A stretch of 64,000 nucleotides of DNA from Acidipropionibacterium acidipropionici. GTDB lineage: Bacteria; Actinomycetota; Actinomycetes; Propionibacteriales; Propionibacteriaceae. Numbering within the stretch: the first letter of the stretch is position 1; every line of letters begins with the position of its first letter. Of this stretch, positions 1-8,385 are shown piece by piece. The notes under the pieces are model-generated. The model was not told the DNA's origin and did not search any database. It saw only the letters and a program-made list of their open reading frames with translations. The position numbers and the translations under genes were made by a program. The stretch covers positions 835,551 to 899,550 of the forward strand of contig NZ_CP013126.1 of assembly GCF_001441165.1 (NCBI RefSeq), read 5' to 3'.

Positions 1-575
1 AGGGCGAGGCCGGCGACCCCGGTGGCGGCCAGATCGGGGGCGTCGGAGGGGGTCACGTCGCCGATCGCCACCATCGGCAGTTCGGTGGCCGCGACCAGGG
101 GCGGGTATCCCGCAAGGCCCAGCGGGGTCCGCCCGGAGTTCTTGGTGGGGGTGGGGCGGAAGGGCCCGCAGCCCAGGTAATCGAGGGAGTCGGCCAGTTC
201 CTGGGCGCCCCGGACGAGCTCCATCGTCCCGGTGGTCATGCCGATGACGGCGTCGGGGCCGAGCATGGCGCGGGCCGCCTCGACGGGCAGGTCGTCCCAG
301 CCCAGGTGCACCCCGGCGACCGGGGCGCCGGCGTGGCGGGCGGCGAAGGCCACATCGGCGCGGTCATCAACGATCACCCGTGTGTTGGGGGCGGCGCGGT
401 GGACGGCCTCGGCGACGGCGGTGAGCAGTTCGAGCAGCTCGGCGGTGCCGACGTCCTTGCAGCGCACCTGGATCATCCCGGCCCCGGCTGAGGCCGCCGC
501 GGCGGCCGTCTCCACGGTGTGCCGGTCGTGACCCGAGGTGACCAGGTAGCAGCGCAGGTCCAGATCCTTGCTCAT
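1..575 (-). CDS. thiE: Thiamine-phosphate synthase ThiE (3' end outside window)
   Basis: Joins HMP-pyrophosphate and the thiazole phosphate to make thiamine phosphate in the cytoplasm. Reading back from an ATG at 575 gives MSKDLDLRCYLVTSG; a QVRCKD segment near residues 36-41 matches the family's IQxRxK phosphate/substrate strand. GCGPFRPTPTKNSG further on matches the conserved GxGPxxxTxTK loop. About 191 codons are present and the C terminus lies beyond the window. Its ATG overlaps the thiD stop as ATGA, so the two are translationally coupled behind one TPP riboswitch. The TIM-barrel core appears intact. Confident call. Confidence 0.93.
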   Translation of the reverse strand, partial: MSKDLDLRCYLVTSGHDRHTVETAAAAASAGAGMIQVRCKDVGTAELLELLTAVAEAVHRAAPNTRVIVDDRADVAFAARHAGAPVAGVHLGWDDLPVEAARAMLGPDAVIGMTTGTMELVRGAQELADSLDYLGCGPFRPTPTKNSGRTPLGLAGYPPLVAATELPMVAIGDVTPSDAPDLAATGVAGLA

Positions 576-1498
576 GACTCTCCTTCGATTCCCACTCCGA
601 CCCATGACTCCCGGTCGAAGAATCCCGGCTCGGCCGTCGCCGCCTCGAGCTCGGCGGCCAGGCGCCTGGCCCGGTGACCGTGATCCACGGGGCCGTGGCC
701 CCGGCCGACGTGCAGGGCGGCGCCGTACTCGATGGCCTCGTGGAGCCAGTCGGTGGTCCATGCCAGTGCGCGCTGCGGGCTGTCGCCGGCCCCCAGCCGG
801 GTGGCCAGGGCCGAGGACAGCGAGCAGCCCGTGCCGTGGGTGCTGGTCGTGTCGACCCGTCTGCTGGGGGCCTCGGCGGTGATCCCGTCCGGGCCGACCC
901 ACAGGTTGGTGGTGAGCGCCGAGTCCAGGTGCCCCGTTTTCACGATCACGGCCACGCCGGTGTCCGCGGCCCATTCGCGGGCCTGGGCGACGGCGGCGTG
1001 CTGGTCGGTGGCGGGGGTGGCGCCGGTCAGCACCGCCAGTTCGGGGATGTTGGGGGTGACGACGTCGGCCCGCCGGCAGAACTCTCGCATCGCCTCCTCG
1101 GCGTCGGGTTCCAGCAGCCGGTCGCCGCTGGTGGCCACCATGACCGGGTCGACCACCAGGACCGGCGGGCGGTGGGCGTCGAGCCAGGAGCCGACGGTCC
1201 CGATGATCCCGGCGGTGCCGAGCATTCCGGTCTTGACGGCGTCGACGGCGACGTCGTCGGAGACCGCCTCGAGCTGGGCGGCGAGGAAGTCGAGAGGCGG
1301 GGTGTGGATCGCCCGCACCCCGGTCGTGTTCTGGGCCACCAGGCAGGTGACCACGGTCATGCCGTAGCCGCCGGCCGCGGTGATGGATTTCATGTCGGCC
1401 GCGGTGCCGGCTCCCCCGGAGGGGTCGGTTCCGGCGATCGAGAGCACCCGGGGCACGTCGACGTGCCCGAGCGCATGAGGCAGGGTGGGAGAAGTCAC
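572..1498 (-). CDS. thiD: Hydroxymethylpyrimidine/phosphomethylpyrimidine kinase ThiD
   Basis: Phosphorylates HMP and HMP-P to HMP-PP, the pyrimidine half of thiamine. The 308-residue protein has the ribokinase-fold signature GTDPSGGAG at residues 23-31. DPVMVATSG lies mid-protein and the anion-hole/catalytic motif GTGCS lies near residue 222. It is slightly longer than the roughly 270-residue norm because of a C-terminal extension after the HVGRGHGPVDH segment. The start is a GTG directly after the TPP riboswitch, and the gene is coupled to thiE. Regulation by thiamine pyrophosphate is strongly implied. Confidence 0.95.
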   Translation of the reverse strand: MTSPTLPHALGHVDVPRVLSIAGTDPSGGAGTAADMKSITAAGGYGMTVVTCLVAQNTTGVRAIHTPPLDFLAAQLEAVSDDVAVDAVKTGMLGTAGIIGTVGSWLDAHRPPVLVVDPVMVATSGDRLLEPDAEEAMREFCRRADVVTPNIPELAVLTGATPATDQHAAVAQAREWAADTGVAVIVKTGHLDSALTTNLWVGPDGITAEAPSRRVDTTSTHGTGCSLSSALATRLGAGDSPQRALAWTTDWLHEAIEYGAALHVGRGHGPVDHGHRARRLAAELEAATAEPGFFDRESWVGVGIEGES

Positions 1499-1500
1499 CG

Positions 1501-1584
1501 GGACATCCCTTCGCTAGTCCGAACTAGATCAGGTTCCACGGGTGTGTTCTCAGCGCATCCGATCGCGCACCCCGTGTCCGGGGC
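1501..1584 (-). promoter_or_regulatory. TPP riboswitch (thi box) upstream of thiD
   Basis: Read on the minus strand the segment contains the THI-box landmarks in order: CGGGGTGC, GCTGAGA, ACCC, GAACCTGATC, then ACTAGCG.AGGGA just before the thiD start. The short distance to the GTG start suggests control of translation initiation, with the AGGGA end overlapping the ribosome-binding region. Seen directly by motif; ligand and logic are family knowledge. Confidence 0.95.
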
Positions 1585-1623
1585 TCAGTATGTCACGGGG
1601 CGCATCGAGGCATCACTGAGGGC

Positions 1624-2283
1624 TCAGTCTGTCGAGTGAGGATCGAGTGACGCCCGGGGTCGCAGGACCCTCGCGGCCAGCCCCAGGAACACCCGGGTGA
1701 CCGGCCCGATGCCGAAGGCGTAGAGGAAGGTGGCGATGAACAGCCGCCCTCCCAGCGCCCATCCGGCGGCCATCACCACCACCTCGATCCCCGAGCGCAG
1801 CAGCGCCACGGGCCTGCCGGTGCGCGCCACCAGGCCGGTCATGAGGCCGTCTCGCGGCCCCGGCCCCAGAGGCGGGGAAATATACAGAACGGTGGCGAAG
1901 CCGTTGAGCACCAGCGCCCCCAGGGCCATCGCCAGCTGGGCCCACAGCGCCCCGGGACGGTCCACGACGGCGGTGGTGGCGTCGATCACCACACCGACGA
2001 CGACGGCATTGGCCAGGGTGCCCGGCCCGATCCGCTGGTGCAGCGGGATCCACAGCAGCAGCACGAGCAGCGACAGGATGATCGCCGCCTGCCCGGTGCT
2101 CAGCGGCGTGTGCGCCGCGATCCCCTGATGGAGCACGTCCCAGGGCATGTTGCCCAGCCCCGCCACGATCATGAGCCCGGCGGAGACCCCGAAGAGCACC
2201 AGCCCCACCGCCAGGGCGCCGATCCTCACCGGCCAGCTGCGTTCGGCCAGCAGGCCGAACGCCACACCGGTACCCGTCGCCAT
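1624..2283 (-). CDS. YczE/YitT-like integral membrane protein
   Basis: A 219-residue hydrophobic protein starting MATGTGVAFGLL. It has about five membrane helices, for example around residues 20-45, 65-85, 90-110, 120-140 and 155-180. A GLGNMPWDVLHQG loop and a GPGPRDGLMTGL segment are typical of the YczE/YyaS/YitT family. I chose the ATG at 2283 because it is the first start after the divergent gene; the longer open frame upstream runs antisense to the neighbour. The substrate is unknown in this family. The position next to thiD is suggestive only, because the riboswitch lies downstream of this gene. Confidence 0.8.
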   Translation of the reverse strand: MATGTGVAFGLLAERSWPVRIGALAVGLVLFGVSAGLMIVAGLGNMPWDVLHQGIAAHTPLSTGQAAIILSLLVLLLWIPLHQRIGPGTLANAVVVGVVIDATTAVVDRPGALWAQLAMALGALVLNGFATVLYISPPLGPGPRDGLMTGLVARTGRPVALLRSGIEVVVMAAGWALGGRLFIATFLYAFGIGPVTRVFLGLAARVLRPRASLDPHSTD

Positions 2284-2307
2284 GACGGCGACTGTAGCGT
2301 GAGGCCC

Positions 2308-2808
2308 GTGAATCCGATCCGGGGCCGCGTCATCACTGTCTCCGACCGCTGCGCCGCAGGGTCGGCCGTCGACAGGTCCGGCCCGCTGGCCGCCCGACTG
2401 CTCGCCGGCTACGCAGAACACGTGCTGCTGCGCGACGACGTGGTGATCGTCCCCGACGGCATCGAGCCGCTCCGGCGGGCCATCGCCGAGGCCGTGGACG
2501 ACGGCGTCCGCCTCGTGTTCACCACCGGTGGCACCGGAATATCCCCGCGGGACCTCACCCCGGAGGCCACCCTCCCGCTGCTCGCCGCGAGGCTCGACGG
2601 CCTGGCCGAGCAGATCCGCGCCCGGGGGGCCGAGGCCGCCCCGGCCGCCGGGCTGTCCCGCGGCCTGGTGGGCATCACCTCCAGGGAGGCCGACGCCGCT
2701 CTGATCGTCAACGCCCCGGGCTCTCCCGGCGGGGTGCGCGACGCCGTGGCCGTCATCGGCCCGATCATGGGACATATCGTCGAGCAGCTGGGCGGCGGGG
2801 ACCACTGA
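2308..2808 (+). CDS. MoaB/Mog-family molybdenum cofactor protein
   Basis: 166-residue MoCF-domain protein, probably a molybdopterin adenylyltransferase (MPT + ATP to MPT-AMP). The core motif is TTGGTGISPRDLTPEA near residues 73-88, followed by GSPGGVRDA, both conserved in MoaB/MogA. The start is a GTG at 2308 (VNPIRGRVITVSDR), 24 bp from the divergent membrane-protein start; an in-frame GTG at 2299 is an alternative. It converges on the moaC end of the nar-moa operon, so it is transcribed separately from the other Moco genes. A second MoaB-like gene lies at 21474-21980. Confidence 0.9.
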   Translation: MNPIRGRVITVSDRCAAGSAVDRSGPLAARLLAGYAEHVLLRDDVVIVPDGIEPLRRAIAEAVDDGVRLVFTTGGTGISPRDLTPEATLPLLAARLDGLAEQIRARGAEAAPAAGLSRGLVGITSREADAALIVNAPGSPGGVRDAVAVIGPIMGHIVEQLGGGDH

Positions 2809-2825
2809 GTCTGCCCGGAACCGAG

Positions 2826-3305
2826 TCAGGCCTGACGGGTCCACTCCCCGCTGCGCCCACCGGCCTTGTGGGTGATGATCGCGTGCTCGATGGCGAATCC
2901 GCGATCGACCCCCTTGACCATATCGGCGACGTTCAGCGCGGCGACGGTCACAGCGGTGAGGGCCTCCATCTCCACCCCGGTGCGGTCGGCGGTGCGCACC
3001 GTGGCGCGGATCCGCACCCGGTCGTCCTCCAGCCACAGGTCCACCTCGGCGCCGTGGACGCCGATCCGATGGGCCAGCGGCAGCAGATCCGGGGTGTGCT
3101 TGGCGGCCTGGATGCCGGCCACCCTGGCCACCGCCAGGACGTCCCCCTTGGGCACCGACTCGTCGCGCAGGGCCGCCATGATCGGCTCGGAGCACACCAC
3201 GGCGCACTCGGCGGTGGCCTCGCGGACGGTCGGCGTCTTGGCGGTGACGTCGACCATCCGGGCCGATCCGTCCCCGCGCAGATGATTGAACAAGACCTCA
3301 CTCAT
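2826..3305 (-). CDS. moaC: Cyclic pyranopterin monophosphate synthase MoaC
   Basis: Converts the MoaA product to cyclic pyranopterin monophosphate. The 159 residues include KGDVLAVARVAGIQAAK, then TGVEMEALTAV (the two catalytic Glu) and DMVKGVDRG (catalytic Asp and Lys). The usual PLCHP segment reads PLAHR here: the histidine is kept but Cys and Pro are replaced. The ATG overlaps the moeA stop (ATGA), making it the last gene of the nar-moa operon. The gene overlaps no neighbour on its 3' side. Confident apart from the functional meaning of the PLAHR variant. Confidence 0.95.
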   Translation of the reverse strand: MSEVLFNHLRGDGSARMVDVTAKTPTVREATAECAVVCSEPIMAALRDESVPKGDVLAVARVAGIQAAKHTPDLLPLAHRIGVHGAEVDLWLEDDRVRIRATVRTADRTGVEMEALTAVTVAALNVADMVKGVDRGFAIEHAIITHKAGGRSGEWTRQA

Positions 3306-4549
3306 TGAATGTCTCCCCTTGTCACCAGCACGTCCAGCGCATCCCCAGGGGCGACGGCGTCGACCCCGGCGGGCACCACCGCCAACCCCTCGACCAGCGG
3401 CAGGCTGGCCACCAGGTGGGACTTCGATCCCAGCCTGTGAACCGGGACGGCAGTCCCGTCCTCCCATCGGACGGGCATGAACTGGGTCTTGGCGGCCGGG
3501 GAACGCCAGGCGGCACCGGCCCCGGCGCGCACCATCGGCGGCTCGGCGGCCAGCCCGCGCAGGGCGGCGATGAGCGGGCGCGCATACACGTGGAAGCTCA
3601 CGTAGACGCTCACCGGATTGCCGGGCAGGGCGATCACCGGCGTCGCGCCCACGACTCCGGCACCCTGCGGGCCGCCGGGCTGCTGGGCCACCTTGTGGAA
3701 GGTCAACTCGGGCAGTCCCTGGCGCACCACCTCGTAGGCCCCGGCCGAGATGCCTCCGGCGGTGATCACCAGATCCACATCCCAGCCGGTGATCACCTCC
3801 CGGAGCCGTGCCGGGTCGTCGGGGACCCGGGCCTGCTCGGTCACCACCGCCCCGGCGTCGGCCACCAGCCCGGCGAGCAGGACGCCGTTGGAGTCGGGGA
3901 TGCTTCCGGCGGCCAGCTCCTGCCCGGCACCGCTGAGCTCCGATCCGGTGGAGATGACGCCGATCCGGGGCGTCGGGCGGACGGCCAGGAGGCCGTGGCC
4001 GACCGAGGCCGCCGCGGCGAGGCAGGGTCCGTCGAGGACCCGTCCGGCCTCGAGCACCGGATCGCCGATCTGAAGGTCCTCGCCGCAGCGGCGCACATTG
4101 GCGCCGGGTTCCGGGGCCTCGAAGATCGCCACCTCGGCGGGCGGGGAGGTGATCCCGGGGGCGTGGTCGGTCTGCTCCACCTTCACCACGGCGTCAGCAC
4201 CGACGGGCATCGGCGCCCCGGTCATGATCCGCATCGCGGTGCCCGCCTCCAGGGGCTCGGCGGCAGGCGACCCCGCCGGGATGTCACCGGCCACCGGCAG
4301 CCTCACCGGGTGCCCGGGAGTCGCATCCCGGACGTCTTCCAACCGCACTGCGAAGCCGTCCATCGCAGAGTTCGTGAAGGGCGGAACCGCCAGCCGGGCG
4401 GTCAGCGGCCGGGCGCTCACCAGTCCGAGGCATCGCTCCAGCGGCATCTCGACGACGGCCGGTTCCGGTGCCAGGGACATCACCAGACGCCGGTGATCGG
4501 CGATCTCCACGGGTGCGGTCTCAACTGGCCCACTTCTGACTGGCTCCAC
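3302..4549 (-). CDS. moeA: Molybdopterin molybdotransferase MoeA
   Basis: Inserts molybdate into adenylated molybdopterin. About 415 residues, the family length. Visible motifs are PPFTNSAMDGFAV (about residue 57), GDIPAGSP, AMRIMTGAPMP with GADAVVKVEQ, TGSEL, AGGISAGAYEV and ALPGNPVSVYVSF. The GTG at 4549 was chosen because a GAGGAGA ribosome-binding site sits 6 bp upstream and it leaves an 8 bp gap to moaE; the open frame continues further upstream only inside moaE. It is coupled to moaC by ATGA. Confidence 0.94.
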   Translation of the reverse strand: MEPVRSGPVETAPVEIADHRRLVMSLAPEPAVVEMPLERCLGLVSARPLTARLAVPPFTNSAMDGFAVRLEDVRDATPGHPVRLPVAGDIPAGSPAAEPLEAGTAMRIMTGAPMPVGADAVVKVEQTDHAPGITSPPAEVAIFEAPEPGANVRRCGEDLQIGDPVLEAGRVLDGPCLAAAASVGHGLLAVRPTPRIGVISTGSELSGAGQELAAGSIPDSNGVLLAGLVADAGAVVTEQARVPDDPARLREVITGWDVDLVITAGGISAGAYEVVRQGLPELTFHKVAQQPGGPQGAGVVGATPVIALPGNPVSVYVSFHVYARPLIAALRGLAAEPPMVRAGAGAAWRSPAAKTQFMPVRWEDGTAVPVHRLGSKSHLVASLPLVEGLAVVPAGVDAVAPGDALDVLVTRGDIQ

Positions 4550-4557
4550 GTCTCTCC

Positions 4558-4974
4558 TCACGGCAGCCCGGACCACTCGTGGGATCCGTCGGCAAGCCAC
4601 TGACACTTCCACACCGGCACCCCGGCCTTGACGGCGTCCACCAGATCGGAGGCGGCGGCGAAGGCCTCGCCGCGGTGCTCGGCCGATACCGCGACGACCA
4701 TCGCTAGGTCGCCGACCTCCAGGTGGCCGACGCGGTGCGCGGCCGCCGCCCCGTGCACGCCGTCTCGCTGCGCGCACTCCTCCACCAGCCCGGCCAGGAT
4801 GGCCTCGGCCTGCGGGTGGGCGCTGTAGTCGATGGCGGTGACCGGCTGCCCGTCGTCGTGATTGCGGACGACGCCGGTGAAGGTCACCACGGCGCCGCTG
4901 CGGTCATCGCCCACCCGGGCGGCGACATCGGCGACCGACAGGGGCTCCTCCGTGATCCGTGCGTACACGCTCAC
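4558..4974 (-). CDS. moaE: Molybdopterin synthase catalytic subunit MoaE
   Basis: Large subunit of MPT synthase, which transfers sulfur from thiocarboxylated MoaD to precursor Z. The 138 residues carry TFTGVVRNHDDG near the N terminus, HRVGHLEVGD and EHRGEAFAAASDL. The active-site segment VKAGVPVWKCQW has both conserved lysines. The start is a GTG overlapping the moaD stop (GTGA), so subunit stoichiometry is probably set by translational coupling. Confidence 0.95.
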   Translation of the reverse strand: MSVYARITEEPLSVADVAARVGDDRSGAVVTFTGVVRNHDDGQPVTAIDYSAHPQAEAILAGLVEECAQRDGVHGAAAAHRVGHLEVGDLAMVVAVSAEHRGEAFAAASDLVDAVKAGVPVWKCQWLADGSHEWSGLP

Positions 4975-5210
4975 CCTCCCGCGAAGGGGGGCAGGACGTC
5001 GACGCGGGAGTCCCCGGCGGGCACGGCGTCACGACGCGCCGCGGAACCGTCGAGGAAGAAACTGCACACCGGCATGGTTCTCGCCAGGCCGGGATGCAGC
5101 GACACCAGCCGGTCGGCGAGCTCTCCGACCGATTCCCCGGCCACGGCGTCGACCCCCTCCTCGGGGGTCCCGGCGGCCTCGGCGGCGCCGCCGTAGTAGT
5201 GCACGATCAT
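4971..5210 (-). CDS. moaD: Molybdopterin synthase sulfur carrier subunit MoaD
   Basis: Small ubiquitin-fold sulfur carrier of 79 residues, ending in PPFAGG; the C-terminal Gly-Gly is the thiocarboxylation site. The ATG at 5210 lies 2 bp after the moaA stop. Longer in-frame readings run back into moaA and were discarded. It sits immediately before its partner moaE. The sequence is divergent, with an inserted Cys (PVCSFFLDG), but its length, ending and position make the call secure. Confidence 0.9.
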   Translation of the reverse strand: MIVHYYGGAAEAAGTPEEGVDAVAGESVGELADRLVSLHPGLARTMPVCSFFLDGSAARRDAVPAGDSRVDVLPPFAGG

Positions 5211-5212
5211 GG

Positions 5213-6262
5213 TCAACCTCCGATCGCCGACATCCGGCGCGCTGAATCCCCGAACTCCCCCGACCCATGAGCTCCGTCTGACCCGTGAGCCTCCGCCTTG
5301 CGCCACATCTCACCTTGCCACAGCATGATCAACTCGTCATCTGAGGCCCCGGACCGCAACGCCGCGCGCAGATCGGTCTCCCGGGTGGAGAAGAGGCAGT
5401 TGCGGATCTGGCCGTCGGCGGTCAGCCGGGTGCGTGAGCAGTCGCCGCAGAACGGGCGGGTCACCGAGGCGATGATCCCCACCCGTCCGGTGCGCCCGTC
5501 GGGGGCGGTGACGCTCCACCGCTGGGCCGGCGCCGATCCGCGCGGCCGGCGATCCTCGGACAGCGAGTACCCGGCCTCCCCCAGGGCCGAGAGGATGTCG
5601 TCGGCGCTGATCACGGCGTCTTTCGACCAGCCGGGAGCGCCGATCGGCATGTACTCGATGAATCGCAGCTCCAGGCCGCGGTCCAGGCAGAAGCTCAGCA
5701 GTTCGGGGACGTCGTCGCGGTAGGTGCGCTGCGGCACGGCATTGATCTTCACCGGTTCCAGGCCGGCCTCCAGGGCGGCGTCGATGCCGGCCAGGACGTC
5801 GTCCAGGCGGTCGCGGCGGGCCACCGCGGCGAAGCGGTCGGGGTCGAGGGAGTCCAGGGAGATGTTGACCCTCCCCAGTCCGGCCCGAACCAGGCCGGCG
5901 GCACGGCGGTCCAGGCCGATGCCGTTGGTGGTGAGCGCGGTCGCGGGGACGACGCCGTCGGGACCGCGCATCGCCGAGGTCGCGGCGATCAGGGTCTCCA
6001 GAGTGGGCCGTATGAGCGGCTCCCCGCCGGTGAACCGCACCTTCGTGACGCCCAGGCGTTCGACGCCGATCCTGATGAGCCGCAGCAGCTCGTCGTCGGT
6101 GAGCAGCTCCCGGCGCGGCAGCCAGGCCATTCCCTCGGCGGGCATGCAGTAGGTGCAGCGCAGGTTGCACCGGTCGGTCACCGAGACGCGCAGGTCGGTG
6201 GCCACCCGGCCGAACCGGTCGGGCAGCCCGGCCGCGCGCACCGAGACCTGGGAGGCGGTCAT
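5213..6262 (-). CDS. moaA: GTP 3',8-cyclase MoaA
   Basis: Radical-SAM enzyme that starts Moco synthesis from GTP. The N-terminal SAM cluster motif is CNLRCTYC (about residues 32-39), followed by FTGGEPLIR. The C-terminal second 4Fe-4S site is CGDC plus the later Cys in RNCLF. The protein ends in IGG; a C-terminal Gly-Gly is required for GTP cyclisation in this family. The ATG at 6262 overlaps the regulator stop as ATGA. At 349 residues it is of normal length. Confidence 0.96.
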   Translation of the reverse strand: MTASQVSVRAAGLPDRFGRVATDLRVSVTDRCNLRCTYCMPAEGMAWLPRRELLTDDELLRLIRIGVERLGVTKVRFTGGEPLIRPTLETLIAATSAMRGPDGVVPATALTTNGIGLDRRAAGLVRAGLGRVNISLDSLDPDRFAAVARRDRLDDVLAGIDAALEAGLEPVKINAVPQRTYRDDVPELLSFCLDRGLELRFIEYMPIGAPGWSKDAVISADDILSALGEAGYSLSEDRRPRGSAPAQRWSVTAPDGRTGRVGIIASVTRPFCGDCSRTRLTADGQIRNCLFSTRETDLRAALRSGASDDELIMLWQGEMWRKAEAHGSDGAHGSGEFGDSARRMSAIGG

Positions 6263-6984
6263 GACGCCGGCCTCGGGGCCCGGCCCGTCGGGACCAGGAC
6301 CACCGTGGTCACCCACGGGTCGTCGTCGTCGCGGAAGGTCGGCGTGGCCATGCCGCGGGCGGTGCGCTCGACCACCCGCTCCACCATCCCTTGGCGGATG
6401 GCGAAGGCCACCGGGTCTGGTGCGGCGGGATCGGCGTAGGGGCAGTCGCGCAGCACCAGGGCGGTGGGGAGTTCGGGGTGGGGTTCGGCGGCCAGCCCGA
6501 AGGCGGTGAGGAAGACCCTGATCTTGGCCATGTGGGCGGCCAGCTCGAAATCGGGCGAGATGTCGCCGACGTCGTGATCGGGCACCCGGGCGGTGGCCAG
6601 GGCGTCGTCGCCCAGATGGTGCCCGAGCTCGATCCCGGCGGCGATCGGGTCGCCGGTGGTGGCGCGGATCCAGGCGATGGTGGAGCGCGCCATGTGGCGC
6701 AGCATCTCCACCGATGAGGCGGGCCCCGACAGGGCCCGGCTCACATATCCCCAGGCGGGGCGGCCGCGGCCGCTGGCTGGCAGCTGCTCGCGCTCCACCA
6801 GCCCGAGCTCCAGCAGCACGTCGAGGGGTTGGCGAACGGTGTTGACGTGCAGCCCGCACTCGCGCGCCACATCGGCCACCCGCACCGGGTCCTGATGGCC
6901 CGAGACCGCGGCGAGCACGGTCTGCTGGGCCGTCGTCAGGGAGCCGATCGCCGGCAGGATGTGGTCGATCCCGGATGCGCTCAC
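6259..6984 (-). CDS. COG2345-type (ArsR/DeoR-like) transcriptional regulator in the nar operon
   Basis: About 241 residues. An N-terminal winged helix-turn-helix (ADVARECGLHVNTVRQPLDVL) is followed by a C-terminal ligand/metal-binding-like domain containing RDCPYADPAAPDPVAFAIRQ. This layout resembles SufR-type COG2345 regulators, but only one cysteine is kept in the C-terminal segment. I prefer the GTG at 6984, 4 bp after narI with GGTGAGG upstream; a longer start at 7047 would overlap narI by 59 bp. It sits between narI and moaA with ATGA coupling, so it may tune the operon according to Moco or nitrogen-oxide status. Target unknown. A Cys-rich relative is at 48271-48900. Confidence 0.75.
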   Translation of the reverse strand: MSASGIDHILPAIGSLTTAQQTVLAAVSGHQDPVRVADVARECGLHVNTVRQPLDVLLELGLVEREQLPASGRGRPAWGYVSRALSGPASSVEMLRHMARSTIAWIRATTGDPIAAGIELGHHLGDDALATARVPDHDVGDISPDFELAAHMAKIRVFLTAFGLAAEPHPELPTALVLRDCPYADPAAPDPVAFAIRQGMVERVVERTARGMATPTFRDDDDPWVTTVVLVPTGRAPRPAS

Positions 6985-6988
6985 CGCC

Positions 6989-7705
6989 TCACCATCCTCG
7001 GCGTCCAGGTGCGGAGGCGAGGTGCTCGTCGCGCGACCGGTAGACAATGGCCGGCCGGGTGGGGTAGTCCAGCGGGGCCGAAAGGACGTGCACCAGCCGG
7101 GTGAACGGCCACACGCAGAACAGGATCATGGCCGACACGATATGCAACTTGTAGTCGAGGGGCACCGAGGCCATCAGCCAGGGGCTGGGCCGCAGCAGCG
7201 GAATGGTGCGGAACCACGGGCTGATCGTCTGGCGGTAGTCGTAGCCGCCGCCGATGATCTGCTGGTGGATCGTCGCCCAGGCGCCCAGGGCGATGGCGAT
7301 GCCCAGCAGGATGTACATCACGACGTCCATCCTGGTGGTGGCCAGCCTCACCGACTTCACGACGACGCGGCGGTAGATGAGCCCGGCCAACCCGATGAGG
7401 GTGGCCACGGCGGCGAGGGTGCCGGGGATCATCGAGATGTAGTGGTAGACGATCTCGGGGATGCCGACGGCCGTGGTCCAGGACTCGGGGATCGCCAGGC
7501 CGAGGATGTGGCCCAGGAAGACGAAGAGCATCCCGAAGTGGAACAGCGGGGAGGCCCAGCGCAGGATCGCCGGTTCGTTCCACTGGCTGGAGCGGCTCGT
7601 CCAGCCGAACTGGTCGGTGCGGTAGCGCCAGATCAGGCCGCCGACCAGCATGACGATGGACAGGTAGGGCATCGCCACCCACAGCACCAGCTCCGCCATG
7701 CTCAT
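6989..7705 (-). CDS. narI: Respiratory nitrate reductase gamma subunit NarI
   Basis: Membrane cytochrome b subunit that oxidises quinol and passes electrons to NarH. It has 238 residues and about five membrane helices. Heme-ligand histidines fit HFGMLFVFLGHILGL near residues 56-70 and DYKLHIVSAMILF near the C terminus. The ATG at 7705 (MSMAELVLW) overlaps the narJ stop (ATGA). The C terminus after VIYRSRDEH is polar and cytoplasmic. Confidence 0.95.
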   Translation of the reverse strand: MSMAELVLWVAMPYLSIVMLVGGLIWRYRTDQFGWTSRSSQWNEPAILRWASPLFHFGMLFVFLGHILGLAIPESWTTAVGIPEIVYHYISMIPGTLAAVATLIGLAGLIYRRVVVKSVRLATTRMDVVMYILLGIAIALGAWATIHQQIIGGGYDYRQTISPWFRTIPLLRPSPWLMASVPLDYKLHIVSAMILFCVWPFTRLVHVLSAPLDYPTRPAIVYRSRDEHLASAPGRRGW

Positions 7706-8385
7706 GATCGACCTCCGGTTGTGAGGGGGGACGGTGTCGCGTCGAGGGCGGCGATGCCCACCAGCTCGGTGGGCGGCCCCTGGTTGATGAGTTCCTGGTA
7801 GCGGGCGAGGGTGTCCGCGTCCAGGGGAGGCAGGGTGGTGCACAGCGCCTCCAGCAGGTGGGCGTAGGGGCTGGACGCCGACACCAGGGCGGCGCGGATC
7901 ACCTCCAGGCCCTCGCGGTTGGCCCGCAGCAGCTCGTCGCCGGACGCCGTCTCGTTGAGGGCGCAGAACTCCAGGACGACGGGCAGGTAGTCGGGCAGCT
8001 CCTCGCGGGCCATCTCGAACCCGGCGCGGCGCATCACCTCGCGGAATCCGAGGATCGCCGCCCCTCGCCCGCGGGTGTCGCCGGCCGAGTAGTAGGTGAG
8101 GTACAGGGCGGTCCGCCGGCGCTGGTCGAAGGTCTCCACATAGTGCTCCTGGAGACGCCGCAGCCCCCATTCGCGGGCCACCTGGCAGAATGCGCCGATC
8201 TCGTCGGCCGCGGCGGCCGGCATGAGGTCGGCGTCGCGGGTGGCGGCGTCGAGGATCCCGGGCAGGGAGTCGCCGGGGTAGTCGAGCAGCAGGCCGGCGG
8301 CCATCTGCACCACCCGGCGCTGGTCGGGGGTGGCGTCCACCGAGGCGGCGACGGGCATCCTGGCGGCGCCCATGAAGACATTCAT
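7702..8385 (-). CDS. narJ: Nitrate reductase assembly chaperone NarJ
   Basis: TorD/NarJ-family chaperone that holds apo-NarGH until Moco is inserted and the complex reaches NarI. 227 residues; the typical YVETFDQRRRTALYLTYY segment and the PDYLPVVLEFCAL helix are clear. The ATG at 8385 was chosen because GGAGG lies 7 bp upstream; an adjacent GTG at 8388 is possible. Start and stop both overlap neighbours (TGATG with narH, ATGA with narI). Confidence 0.94.
   Translation of the reverse strand: MNVFMGAARMPVAASVDATPDQRRVVQMAAGLLLDYPGDSLPGILDAATRDADLMPAAAADEIGAFCQVAREWGLRRLQEHYVETFDQRRRTALYLTYYSAGDTRGRGAAILGFREVMRRAGFEMAREELPDYLPVVLEFCALNETASGDELLRANREGLEVIRAALVSASSPYAHLLEALCTTLPPLDADTLARYQELINQGPPTELVGIAALDATPSPLTTGGRS

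Noticed and set aside
674-1639. 321-codon plus-strand open frame over thiD
   Set aside because: Low-complexity mirror frame of thiD and its riboswitch.
1624-3207. 527-codon minus-strand frame spanning the membrane protein, the Mog gene and moaC
   Set aside because: Only the last 219 codons are protein-like; the rest is out-of-frame or antisense to real genes.
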